Of a stretch of DNA of 64,000 nucleotides, positions 50,912-60,890 are shown piece by piece (position 1 is the stretch's first letter; each line of letters opens with the position of its first letter). The DNA is from Diphasiastrum complanatum (Eukaryota > Streptophyta > Lycopodiopsida > Lycopodiales > Lycopodiaceae). Location of the stretch: positions 17,520-81,519 of the forward strand of contig MU832225.1 of the NCBI GenBank assembly GCA_029204225.1, read 5' to 3'. Made by a program: the position numbers and the translations under genes. The notes below the pieces were generated by a model that ran no database searches, was not told the DNA's origin, and was given only the letters and a program-made list of their open reading frames with translations.

Positions 50912-52278
50912 ATGTCAACTTATGAAGATCTATTTTGTTTTGAAGGAATTTTTGTATCTCAAAGGTGGCTTAAGGCAATGCTAGTTGAGTGTGATGCCTT
51001 AAAAGATAGCAAAATATGTTTTCCTTGTAAGCTTACATTAGTTATGAAGTCAAGGAAATGGAAATATCTTCAAAATGTAGGATCTTTTGGTTTCAATAAG
51101 ATCATGAATGATGTGTTCATTCATAAAGATGAAAATTCTATGTTTTCAATCCTAAAGGCAAGTTGTAAACTTCTTATGAGAATAAGTGAAGCATCCAAAG
51201 TGGACACTTATATCCATAAGCAACTAGTTAGCCTTATTGAGATGGAGATACCTTTTGATTTCAATATTAGAAAAATCATGCCAAGTTGTGGTGATTTTTG
51301 GACTTATGTTTCTAGCATAAGTAATCTTGATAATCATAGGAAGTGCATATTGAATGTCATACCTGTGATCATTATGAGACATGGAGGTCTCGGATTTCCA
51401 TCAAAAAGGAGCACCATGAAGAGGATATTAAGGAGTCATCTCAAGGTTCAAATGTGCCAAGGATTGGGGAGGAGAATCCTTCTCAAGGTTCAAGTGTGCC
51501 TAGGATTGAGGAGGAGAGACCTTCTCAAATTGTGATTCCAAAAAGAAACTCAAGAAATATGGTTGAGTCCATGTGGCTCACATTTCAAGGGAAAGAGGAG
51601 CATATCTCATGTGGTATACATCACATACTTATTTCTCTTATGTCATTTGATAAATCAATTTGCTTTAGTGAGATCATTGCATCTCAAAATTGGAGTAAAA
51701 CCATACTAGTTGAGTATGAAGTCTCTCTTGAGAACATAGATGATGTTCTTAAAAGTTTGAAATTGATTATAAATCAACTAGAAAGCAAATGGTTATTTCA
51801 TCAAATGTATGCTCTTGAGTCATGCAAGAGCAAAAGTGATTTGTTCACTCATAGTTTGAAAATTTGTATTGAGGCAAATTGTAAACTCTTTATGAGAGTA
51901 AGTGAATCATCTTCTAAAGACACTTATCTCCATAATGAAGTATTTAGCCTCATTGGATCAGAGATTAGCATTGTAAACAAGCATGAAGATATGATGCAAA
52001 CACTTTGTTATTATAGCATGCATAGTCTTGCCAATTTGGATGAGTCTAATTCTCTAGATCGTGGTAACATGATGTTAGATCTTTGTGATCCTAATAAATC
52101 AAGAAAAAATATTTATTTTCTCATGAAGGAGCATGCACATGAAGAAGGAGCAAGACTCAAAGTCAAGAATCTACATGAAATTTGGAAGGAATCAATTTTG
52201 GAGGTGCTAGGATGGTGCAAAGCTCTCAAGCTCATCAAAGATGTCAACATCAAAGAAGCACTATCATGGATATGGTGA
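50912..52278 (+). pseudogene. Internal ORF pair of LTR element 8 with duplicated domain, unknown
   Basis: Two overlapping frames (50912-51535 and 51343-52278) carry related copies of one domain. The first has FVSQRWLKAMLVECD, then CKLLMRISEASKVDTYIHKQ. The second has IASQNWSKTILVEYE, then CKLFMRVSESSSKDTYLHNE. Between them lie a HYETWRSRISIKKEHHEED stretch and short SQGSxVPRIEE repeats. It resembles no retroelement enzyme known to me. It may be captured host sequence. Confidence 0.5.
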
Positions 52279-54508
52279 TTTCAGATCAACATCAAGCTCA
52301 TTGGCTGATCTTCACACCTTTTGAACCAGCAAAGACCAATTCAGCCCATGTTCAAGATCATCATGTTTTCCATCAAGCTAGATTTACCAAGCTAGATTTT
52401 TGAGGAGTGTGAAAAATGCAAAAATAAGCTTGGTAGAGGCCAAAAATCTTGTATATAGATAAACACACATGTGTGGAGCCTGTTCCCACGTGTGAAAATA
52501 GTGTACTTGTCATGTACCATAATCATATAGGTTGTACATATGATTAAATTCAAGTTCTAGTGGCTAAAAAGGCCAAAAACTAGTTTTCTAGACATATGAT
52601 CGCACAACGTCCTGTTTGTTGTTGTTGAGGAAAAGAATCCAGTCTATTTTTCTTGTAGTACAAAGATAGTTGTAGTAGCACGTGACAATATAGCTTCTTC
52701 CACTGTCCCATCCAAAACAGTTACCATTGCTAAATTTGCACCCTTCGAATCAACCCTCTTCCCCAAAAAAAAAAAAAGGTCTAAAAACAAATCCATGGCC
52801 AAGCGATCAAAAGTAGTTCCATCTGACGAAAGTAAAAAGAAAATGGAAGAGGCCACTTTAGTTTTGCATGGAGCCACTATCCAACCGTTGAAGGATTCAT
52901 CTGAGAGATCTAAAATTAGAGATCAAATTCATAAAACAAAAAAAAAAATAGAGAAACTACATTAATTTTGGATATAGACCAGTGTGATCGACCTCCTATT
53001 GATCCATCCACTAGAGATCAACCAATGAAGGTTCAAGAGCCCAAAATTAAATTTAAAAATCATACGCAAGCAATTGTGAAATCTTTTGTTGTTTTGGTAG
53101 ATCCGACTAAATGTAGATATGTTTCGGAATTTGATTTTTTTTTTTTAGATTCTTATCATTTTTTTGTTTTGGACGACATTTATAGTTTACAAGCCAGAAA
53201 TCAATTGTCCCAGGAGTACCCTCATATAGCTTCTTTCCGATCTATTAGTGTTGTTGCTTTTGCTAGGGAAGCTAACTTCTTGCTTGGGACCATAACATTG
53301 ACCAAGACTATAGGATAAAAATGACGGCCATCCAGAGGATAAGATTTTTTTCACAAAGTATTTATTAGAATTTCCAAAGCTGGAGATTTTAACCAGTTGG
53401 AGCTGAAACACTTTGTAATCAAGAAACAAGCCTGTCATTTGATTTAAGAATCCGACGTAGAGCCTTATGAAATATGATAAGTTTTACCAGCTTGCATTTC
53501 GTAGTGGCAAGGTAATTAGTTTACTATGCTTAGCATAGAATGTTTGGTTCATAAATTTTTAGTTTAGGTAATTGCTTTACTATGCTTAGCAAGAAATGTT
53601 TGGTTCAAACGTTTTTAAAATTAATAAATGAAATTTCAAAAAAAATTAATATTTTGTCTTCTTAATGTTATTTTTTCAGGTGTGGGCTCTTGTAAGTAAA
53701 TTTCTTTTGCAATGTTGGGATTAAAAATGCTATTTGGTACGTTTTTTTAATTTTTTTTTAAATTAACTTTATTTGTTTTATTTTTATATATATTATATGC
53801 TGAGCATAGATCATTGTTTAAAATAATATTTTACTTTTCTTTTTGTAGGTACAAGTCCAATGTTCGCAATGCTGGTGGTGTGCACGACTGTGCAATGATA
53901 TTGAATACATAACCATTGGTTATTATTCATTGGATGACAAACTCTCTATGTTGCATTATACCACCACCGGTCTGACTAGCTTTGGAAACTTGTTCCAATT
54001 TTCAACAGTCACAAAAAAATTAAAAAATCCGATGATAGATTTTGTGGCTTGTCTTTATCAAAAGCCACAACAATTAATTAATCATCTTATTGACATTTTT
54101 TCACACCCAGCGGATTGAATTTTAGATTTGTTTCTCGGAAACAGTACTACAAACGCATGCGCTGTGCAAAAAGGAATGTATGTTGTTGTTGTAAAATTAA
54201 ATTCTGGTTTAGTAGAATTTGTAAAAATATGAATGAAATCCATCTCAGTTTTGTTAGATGAACTAACAGAGGTAGGAAAGTTTACAGATGATAAAAACTC
54301 TGTAATTCCTCTGTCAAAAAAACCACAACTTTTCGCTAGTGAGAAAGTGGGTGACACAGAAGACTTTGTAGATGTCTTAGTTCAGGATTATAATGTTGTC
54401 AATGTAGAAGAAACTGTTGAAGAAGTTGTCGTTCTCTCTATTGAAGCTCTTCTAAAAAAGCCTAAAGACGTCAATGACCTTGATGACTTTTGGAAAGCAT
54501 GTACATGA

Positions 54509-55064
54509 CTATTTCATAATGATTTTGAAGATTATATATGAATTTTAAACTTTTGTGACATGAAGTTTTTAAATTCATTTATATTAGATTTTCATATCAT
54601 TTCTCATTTTTTTTTCACCATGTTGTTAGGGTATTTGGAGAGATTATGAGATATAGATCCGATATCCCTAAATGGTATCTCATAAATTCCAAATCGAAAA
54701 CCCTTAAAAGCTAGTTCTCACTTTTAAAAAACCCTTATTTCCTTTGGATTTCTTGAATATGGATTTCAGATAAAAATTCATATGATGATTCTTCCAACAT
54801 AAAAATTATTTTCTTAAGGACTGTTTACAATCATGTAAATTTTTTACTTGTGTGAATAACGCTTGGAATTTGAAATGTTCCAAGATGTTGGTATTTTCAA
54901 TTTCTTAATCTCGGATTGTATCTTATGCATAGTTAGAGCTCAAATAGGTGATAGTTACTATCACTTGTGTAAAGATTATCTAGGAAAAAAGTCGTGTGTA
55001 TAATAAAGTAAATCTTATTTGGAAGGCACTTATTATTGTCTTTTCACGATTTTGATATTTTCAT
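54509..55064. other. AT-rich spacer between M and the T1 fragment
   Basis: No gene seen; the N-terminal part of T1 copy B would have lain here and is missing. Confidence 0.5.
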
Positions 55065-55469
55065 GTGCAAATGATACAGAAAACAACCAATGAATTTTTT
55101 GATGCAGTTACGAGTGCATGGAGAGAAGATCACATAATACATTATATGGTAAGAATTCAATGCATTACAAAATTTCATGTTACTATTTTTTTTCTAGTAC
55201 TGATTTTGATTTTGATTTATGAAATGCAGCACATATTACAACATCATTCAAAAAATTGTGGAAGCCTCAGCATATGGTCATCACAAGGAATGGAAAAATC
55301 TCATTGGCAAGCAAGAGCGGCATTTCACAAAAGTACACAACATGGTCAAATCAGTACAAAGAATAGCTGCATTTTGCAGTTTTTCCAATGGTTTTATAGA
55401 AGAGTGCAGATTCGTCACAATACAAAATGGACAAACTATGAGGAATTTCAAAAAGCATGCAACCAATAG
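55065..55469 (+). pseudogene. T1, copy B: C-terminal fragment
   Basis: Exons 55065-55148 (FFDAVTSAWREDHIIHYM) and 55230-55469 (GSLSIWSSQGMEKSHWQAR, then QFFQWFYRRVQI, ending ACNQ) are joined at GT/AG sites. Sequence and intron position match the end of T1 copy A (14362-14165 and the exon ending at 14452). Everything upstream of the WREDH block is lost. It ends 68 bases from the end of Y copy B, convergent, as in copy A. Confidence 0.75.
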
Positions 55470-55536
55470 GCATTAGATATCATTTTATATATTGATACAC
55501 AAAAAAATTATACAAACTTTCGATAATTTTAATAAT

Positions 55537-56966
55537 CTATTCCTTCTTCGACACCTTCTCCAATGACAATTGCAGCTTGGAGTCATGCAATAGCTTTCTT
55601 CTTTCATATGGATCCAAGTGTTCATAGTTGCGTACCTTACTCAAATCTACTTAGACAACATACAATGTAAAATGTCATGATCTAAGCATTGAGTTCACTA
55701 GGTCTTATCCTAAAATTTAAGAGCTATGTTTTTTCTAAAAAAAAATATTCTATGCACGCTCACAAAATTATGTCCACCAAGAAAATGAGAAAGTGCTTTG
55801 ATCGTCATAATCATTGTTTCACCGTGTTGATAAAATTTTGAATGGGCCACACTTATCTCATTATTCTTGAAGGACTTCAAATAATGTCCCAGTGCATGAT
55901 CTCTTAAAAATTCACCAACCAAAAATCTGTGTCCTCCTCGACAAATTGCAAACTCATCCACATATAAATTTTCTGAAATAGAAAAATATATGTGAGTTTT
56001 ACTACAAAAATTTTGGCATTACACATCATCTAATAAAACTCAAAAAAAAACTTACGCATTCAACTTGGTCTTCACTTATGACTTTCTCACTATCAGCATT
56101 GTGGCCTCCTCTCGTAGTCAAAGAGCTTGGAGTCTATACAGAAAGCTCCAGAAAGCCAAATCGATTTTAAATTATTTGAAACTCATCTTCGCTAAGAAGA
56201 TCAGCTTCGTTTCTATGAACTTGATCAACAACCATTTTCAAACAATGTTTTTCTGAAGAAAATTGATCATTGACTGGATCATCCACTCTTGGGAGAAGAT
56301 CATCAATCTCGTAATCATTTAGCTAGAAAATTCATCTAATTTTTTGTTCAAAATACAAAGGACTTCGGCCTATGTAAAGTAAAAAAGATTAGATATATCC
56401 GATAAAGTTAAAAAAGAATCATTATTGATAATATAAGTAGGGAGAGTAATCAAAGTCTTGCAGTTAGAGGACAGAGAGATAGTAGAAAGAGAACCTATAA
56501 ATAAAGCCCTATTTCGAACATGAGCAAAATCTGAATAATCATCATTATATACACAAGTATCCTAAAGAAATACATCCAAATCAATAAGTTTGGATTTTGT
56601 AGTTTTGACACTACTTGAAGAACCGACCTCAAAAGTAGATGTTGATGCAATATCAGAATATAATTAATATTTAACAAAAGAAAAACAAACAAACGTTGAC
56701 TAAAATTCCAAAAATATGCACTTCTTATCATGTAGAGGGCAACTATCTATAGATTCGAAGTCATCATGCAACTTAGTGAACATCCTATCAAGTTTTGATT
56801 TATATTTATTTTTGTCAATGTTCACCAAGTCTTGATAATATATCATATCCTTATTCTGAGATTTATAGAAAGGTGGATTTATGAAAGACTTGAATCTAAG
56901 ATAAGTCTCAGAAAAAGCCTCTACACCAGGACCTTGGGTGATAGAAGGCAAAATAGAAAGAAACAA
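55537..56966 (-). pseudogene. Gene Y, copy B (unknown function)
   Basis: Minus strand: an N-terminal part from 56966 (FSETYLRFKSFINPPF, then YKSKLDRMFTKLHDDFESI); an exon ending at 56056 (LPTYIINNDSFLTLSD, EVLCIL, SEDEFQ); intron 56055-55973; exon 55972-55537 (VDEFAICRGGHRFLVGEF, LGHYLKSFKNNEISVAHSK, IKALSHFLGGHNF, LDPYERRKLLHDS). It aligns with copy A along the whole shared length, including the intron site. Stops and frame changes near 56340, 56180, 55970 and 55715 break it. No known domain was recognised. Confidence 0.65.
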
Positions 56967-57085
56967 AAAAAATGATTTAAAATAATCAATATTATCAATA
57001 ATTCTGAATTTCTAAAAAAAAAATAAAGTAGTCTCAAATCTAAACATTTCTATAAAATAGAGGACAATGACAATAAATAGAACAC

Positions 57086-57981
57086 AATATCAATTTTGAG
57101 CACAAGATTGAAATCGAAAAAAAAAAAAAAAAAAAAAAGATGAAAAATATTGCGCTCAAAAATGATATCAAAAGCAAATATTGATCTTGAGCGCAAAGAA
57201 ATGAGGGAAATAGAAAAGATATGGAGTGAACTCTCAATACCGATATTAGGGACATAAATATCAGTTTGAAAATGTGATATCGATCTTGAGCGCAAGAGAT
57301 ATACGAGACTATTAAAGATAGTATTTGTGTGTTCAAGAACGATATCAGAAGCGAGAGAATGGTGAAAAATGCATGAAAAATTGAGCCAAAACACAGATAT
57401 TTATTAAAAAAAAAATTGCACGTGTGAAGTCCATCGAAAAAGATACGTGTCGATTTTTTATTGGTGCACGTATTCTGACATAATGCCATCATTAGATAGA
57501 ATCTGTCACACGTGTGCAATGACATGTAGTGATTCACATTTGTGACACGTGGCCCAGTAGTTATGATTTAACACGTCGCAAATCAGATTTTGACACGTGT
57601 AAAAAGCCACGTGGTACACATTATTAGTGATACAGATTTGCACATCGTACTTTCTCGTGATGATATGTGTCCAGCCACCGTCGTTTGCACGTGTGGACAA
57701 ATTTAGCTTATAAGGACATTGCCAACAAGCATTTTTCATCGCAAAAGAATTTGGCTTTCTATGATATCGGTCTCGAGCAAGCCCTTTGCCATTTGCCACC
57801 GTCCAAGCACACAATTTGCACTCGTCCAATATCGCTCTCGAACACGATGCTTCCTGTTGTTTTTTTTTATCTTATCTTCTGCGCTCGAGATCGATATCGT
57901 CCTCCCTATAATATTGTTGTCAAAGCACACTTTCTATATATGTTTTTTTTGCTTTTGCCCACTGTGCTCGAAAGCAATATT
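57086..57981. promoter_or_regulatory. 18-bp motif cluster between Y and the H3-like gene
   Basis: Ten copies of GATATCGATCTTGAGCGC or close variants lie at about 57086, 57152, 57177, 57230, 57276, 57329, 57763, 57828, 57881 and 57964 (starts), in both orientations. They lie in the divergent intergenic region of Y copy B and the H3-like/P genes. The motif resembles the one upstream of P copy 1 (GATATC, spacer, GCGC), with a different middle. Confidence 0.75.
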
Positions 57982-58016
57982 CAATTTTGATCTTTTTTTC
58001 AATTTTTCTATAAATA

Positions 58017-58486
58017 ATGATGGCCTGTGTCAAGTCCATTGCTCGCCAACGTAGCATTGTCCAACCCTCCTATGCCCGTATTCCCCTTGGTACTAGTCGT
58101 CGTCATGGATGGAAGCAGGTTTGGCTGAGTGAGATTAGGAAACTATAGAGTTCCACTAAATTATTGATTCCTAAAGCTCCTTTCAACCGATCTGTTAGAA
58201 ATGTCACACTATCCATGGGGTAGCATGTGAGATTCACTGCTATTGTCATGTAGGCCCTGCAAGGTGTTGTAGAGTCTCCCAGTTTTTTGAAGATTCTTGT
58301 CTCTTAGCCGTGCATAGTAAGTGTGTTACCATCATGCCTAAGGATTTTGTAATCCTCAAACAACTTCGGGCACGTTACTCAAATCTTCACGTTGATAATA
58401 CTAGCACCTCAAGATATCTGTCTTTGGACAGGACATATGTGCCCACGACCTCTAGGAGGAAGAGGAATCAGTCATGCCCCTCTTAA
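58017..58486 (+). pseudogene. Histone H3-like coding sequence, decayed
   Basis: A frame from 58017 gives a short basic tail (IARQRS, then RRHGWKQV), then LSEIRKL, SSTKLLIPKAPFNRSVRN, HVRFTAIVM and ALQ. After a frame slip in a T run (58283-58288) it reads FEDSCLLAVHSKCVTIMPKD and QLRAR, followed by a ~30-residue basic extension to 58486. This is the complete H3 order: alpha-N, alpha-1, alpha-2 and alpha-3 with VTIMPKD. Three in-frame TAG codons (58146, 58221, 58251) plus the slip inactivate it. It is highly diverged from canonical H3, which is almost invariant in plants, and lies directly upstream of protease copy 3. I cannot tell whether it was a separate gene or the N-terminal domain of the protease. 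Confidence 0.85.
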
Positions 58487-59958
58487 GCCGAATTCCTAGG
58501 CCAGCTGCTTCAACTCTCCTCTCCACCCCTCCAGAGTCTTCTGACTCTGAATCGGATTCAGAGTCATCCTCTCCTCCTTCTATTGATGTTCAAGCTACTC
58601 AAAAGGTTTTTTTCTCCCAAGCAGGAAATAACCCAAGAGGAACTTGACAACATTTCGGGGAGATCTGTAGATATAGTCTTCTCATCTCTACAAGCCCTTG
58701 TACATTCTCTTTTTGTTAGAATCCCTTACGATCCTAGGTAGGGTTTTTTATTCTGATTACTATAATGAGTATGAAGCCTATTTAGCTAGTAAAATAGATT
58801 GTCTCGACAATTATTTTAATTTTTTTCTTCAAGATACCCAACAAAGCTTTCGGTTGGATCCAAATTTTTGTGAAAAATAAATGTGCGAAGATTTCGGACA
58901 CTATTGTTCATGCTGCTCAACAAAATTTTACAACGAAACATCAGTCTCAATTTCCTACAAGACGTTGTTGTTGTAAGTCCATTTTTCATGTCCGCAATTA
59001 AAACAAAGGAGGCCAATTTTAATGGCGTTGTATACTTCATCGAACGCAGCCCTGTGGCCAAATTTAATTTGATTCCTTATGAAAATAAATAAGTTTTTTT
59101 ACTTTGGAAATGATTTGATCTTTAAATATTCTTATATTTGGTTTCTAATTTCTTTTAAAAATTGCAGCCGACATTGGAGCCTCAACATTCTTTCTGTAAA
59201 AGTCAATAAAGAGAGTATCATATTTTATGTGTGAAAATCAATTCAACTGACAACACACATAGAAAATTTGATGCTTTGCTTCCTTTAGCCATCCGGCATA
59301 TACCAACAATGGCCAATTCACAAATAAAATCTGTCCTAACAAACATTATTGCTAATTCATTCATATAATTTTACAAACATAAGTTTTGTAAAAAAAAATT
59401 AAGAGAATATTTTTCAGAATGTGAATACTTTTCTTTCAATATATGCAGTCTGTATAGTAGAGGGATTCTTTCAGTTGTGCATGGTTCGTTTTGTACAATA
59501 CAGTTATTTTTTGAATGGTATAATCTTCAAGTGGACATTGATCTTAATAAGGTAATATATTTTTTCTTCTAATTTGGATTTTTGACAAAACTGTTCATTT
59601 TACTTTTGTATTTTAGATCTGATTTCTTTAGTGTCATTTTTAAAAAGTTACTCATCCATCTTGTTGTCAATGACAATTCACTATCGAACCATACAACCTC
59701 GATAAAGTGTACAGATTGTGAAAAGAGCTGATTAAGGTTTTTTTTACAAACGACAGAAGTTTTATTCCTGAAATCGACAAACCCACGGGTGATACCAAAA
59801 AAGTCGCCCCTGCTCTGACAGCCTTTCAGGTTGCTCAAAAAACAGACATTAGTATTTACGATCAACGGGGTATACAAGTCCTTCTCAATGAAGAGGAAGT
59901 GCAATCATCAGGACAGGAGATTGTGCTTTATCAAGCTCCTAAATCTGAAATAGCATAG
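58487..59958 (+). pseudogene. Gene P, copy 3: C48/adenain-like protease
   Basis: A Ser/Glu/Pro linker (58500-58590: STPPESSDSESDSE) leads into EELDNISGRSVDIVF and YYNEYEAYLASKIDCL (58620-58880), then KFNLIPYEN at an exon end near 59090. The next exon (59168) gives RHWSLNILSVKV, the same His motif and splice phase as P copy 1. A further exon near 59454 reads RDSFSCAWFVLY with Cys at 59476-59478, the position that is Tyr in copy 1. A C-terminal frame runs 59716-59958 (EIDKPTGDTKKVAPALTAF to the stop). Many stops and shifts occur. Together the copies show the family kept a His and a Cys of the C48/C5 type. Confidence 0.6.
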
Positions 59959-60512
59959 GAGCAAGCAATTTACCTGATACTTCTCTTGCTATAGAAAAAA
60001 ACATAGAAAAAAATACTGAATAAAACCAAATGTACATAAAAATGTACATATTATCATCAAATATAGATACAATGTTACTTGTACTCAACCCATCTTTGGA
60101 ATTTTCATTGATATGAATATGAATTATTACGATCAAGTTGTGTCTATGTGATATCACTTTATTGCAATTTCTACTTGTTTTCTATTCCATAATGATGATG
60201 GAATTTTATTGTTATGACACCAAATTTCAATGTTTCTCCAATATTTGAATAGTTTCTCCAATATCTCTACATTTGATCTCAGACTCGTGTCTTTTATGTA
60301 CTTGCAAAAAATTGACACAAATTTTGTTACATTTAGAAATACATCTTTTAAAATAACAATTTAAGAATAGTTATTATATGATCGATTATTGATATAAGCT
60401 ATTAGAGAAGAATAAAAATGTTAAAGCAACTTAATAAGTTTCCATTGGAAAGGAATCTGAATATGTGGATATATCATATTGTAGGAGCAATAGTTCTTGC
60501 CTAATGTAACTT
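59959..60512. other. Spacer, no gene seen
   Basis: AT-rich DNA; no recognisable repeat or coding stretch. Confidence 0.5.
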
Positions 60513-60658
60513 GTAAAGATTTTGACTAGTTTTGCTATTTAGGTCATATTTGTATATTTGGCAATTGAGGCCAATTTTCATATTAGACTTAGAGTTTGAC
60601 TTTTCAAAGTTATACAAGTCAAAAAGCATTTGAATAAACACTTTTGGAAAGTGTGGAA
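60513..60658 (+). repeat. Fragment of copia 1-family LTR
   Basis: Matches 4825-4965 (GACTTTTCAAAG, TTTGAATAAACACTTTT). It is cut at 60659 by another LTR fragment. Confidence 0.8.
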
Positions 60659-60890
60659 TGTTGGATTATTCTCCTTCTTACTAATCGACTAATCGGTTTT
60701 AATCCTCTTCCACTGTTTATCCAGTTCTGCGGATTTTTTCGTGTTCTTTTACAATCTACAGATTTACAAGTGTTTTTACACAGTCTGCAGAAATACACGG
60801 AGTTTAACTACAGTGTCGCATTTTCATTTTCTCTCACTTCATATTTTTCGCCTGTCAAAAAAAACGAATGAGTCATCACGATAGCTTAAG
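60659..60890 (+). repeat. Fragment of copia 2-family LTR
   Basis: Starts TGTTGGATTATTCTCC and matches the reverse complement of 6845-7085. It lies directly inside the copia 1-type LTR sequence, which suggests nesting or recombination of two LTRs. Confidence 0.8.

Larger units (their letters stand above)
47919..52606 (+). mobile_element. LTR element 8, non-autonomous, inserted in gene M
   Basis: The 5' LTR is 47919-48750, followed by the primer site TGGTATCAGAGC (48751-48762). The 3' LTR is 52408-52606, with an internal deletion of most of its length but keeping the terminal GCACA. The 5-base direct repeat ACGTC flanks the element (47914-47918 and 52607-52611). No protease, integrase, RT or RNase H is present, so movement would depend on another copia element. 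Confidence 0.88.
47537..54508 (+). pseudogene. Gene M: DNA (N6/N4) methyltransferase-like, split by an LTR element
   Basis: Exon 47537-47714 reads INAEQQGFVNVLVKELNK, then FDKALVTL. The next exon starts at 47892, is interrupted at 47918 by LTR element 8, and resumes in frame at 52612 (LFVVVEEKNPVYF). Later parts: a Lys-rich stretch (52750-52940), FDFFFLDSYHFFVLDD near 53130-53175 (where DPPY-type motif IV would lie, not intact), KVFIRISKAGDF near 53355-53395, then TVTKKLKNP (54005-54030), QKPQQLINHLIDIFS and ILDLFLGNSTT (54119-54151), the SAM-binding motif I region of beta-class methyltransferases. A TGA at 54116 sits where Trp is likely. Frame slips occur in A and T runs (52937-52949, 53132-53144). 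The match to N6-adenine or N4-cytosine methyltransferases is by pattern. Dead as it stands. Confidence 0.6.

Noticed and set aside
57040-57537. Minus-strand ORFs of 165 and 114 codons with hydrophobic, Phe-rich product
   Set aside because: They cross a poly-A run and the 18-bp motif cluster. The product is low-complexity and has no counterpart at the other P locus.
58008-58014. TATAAAT as a TATA box for the H3-like gene
   Set aside because: It lies only a few bases before the ATG, leaving no room for a transcript start upstream of the start codon.
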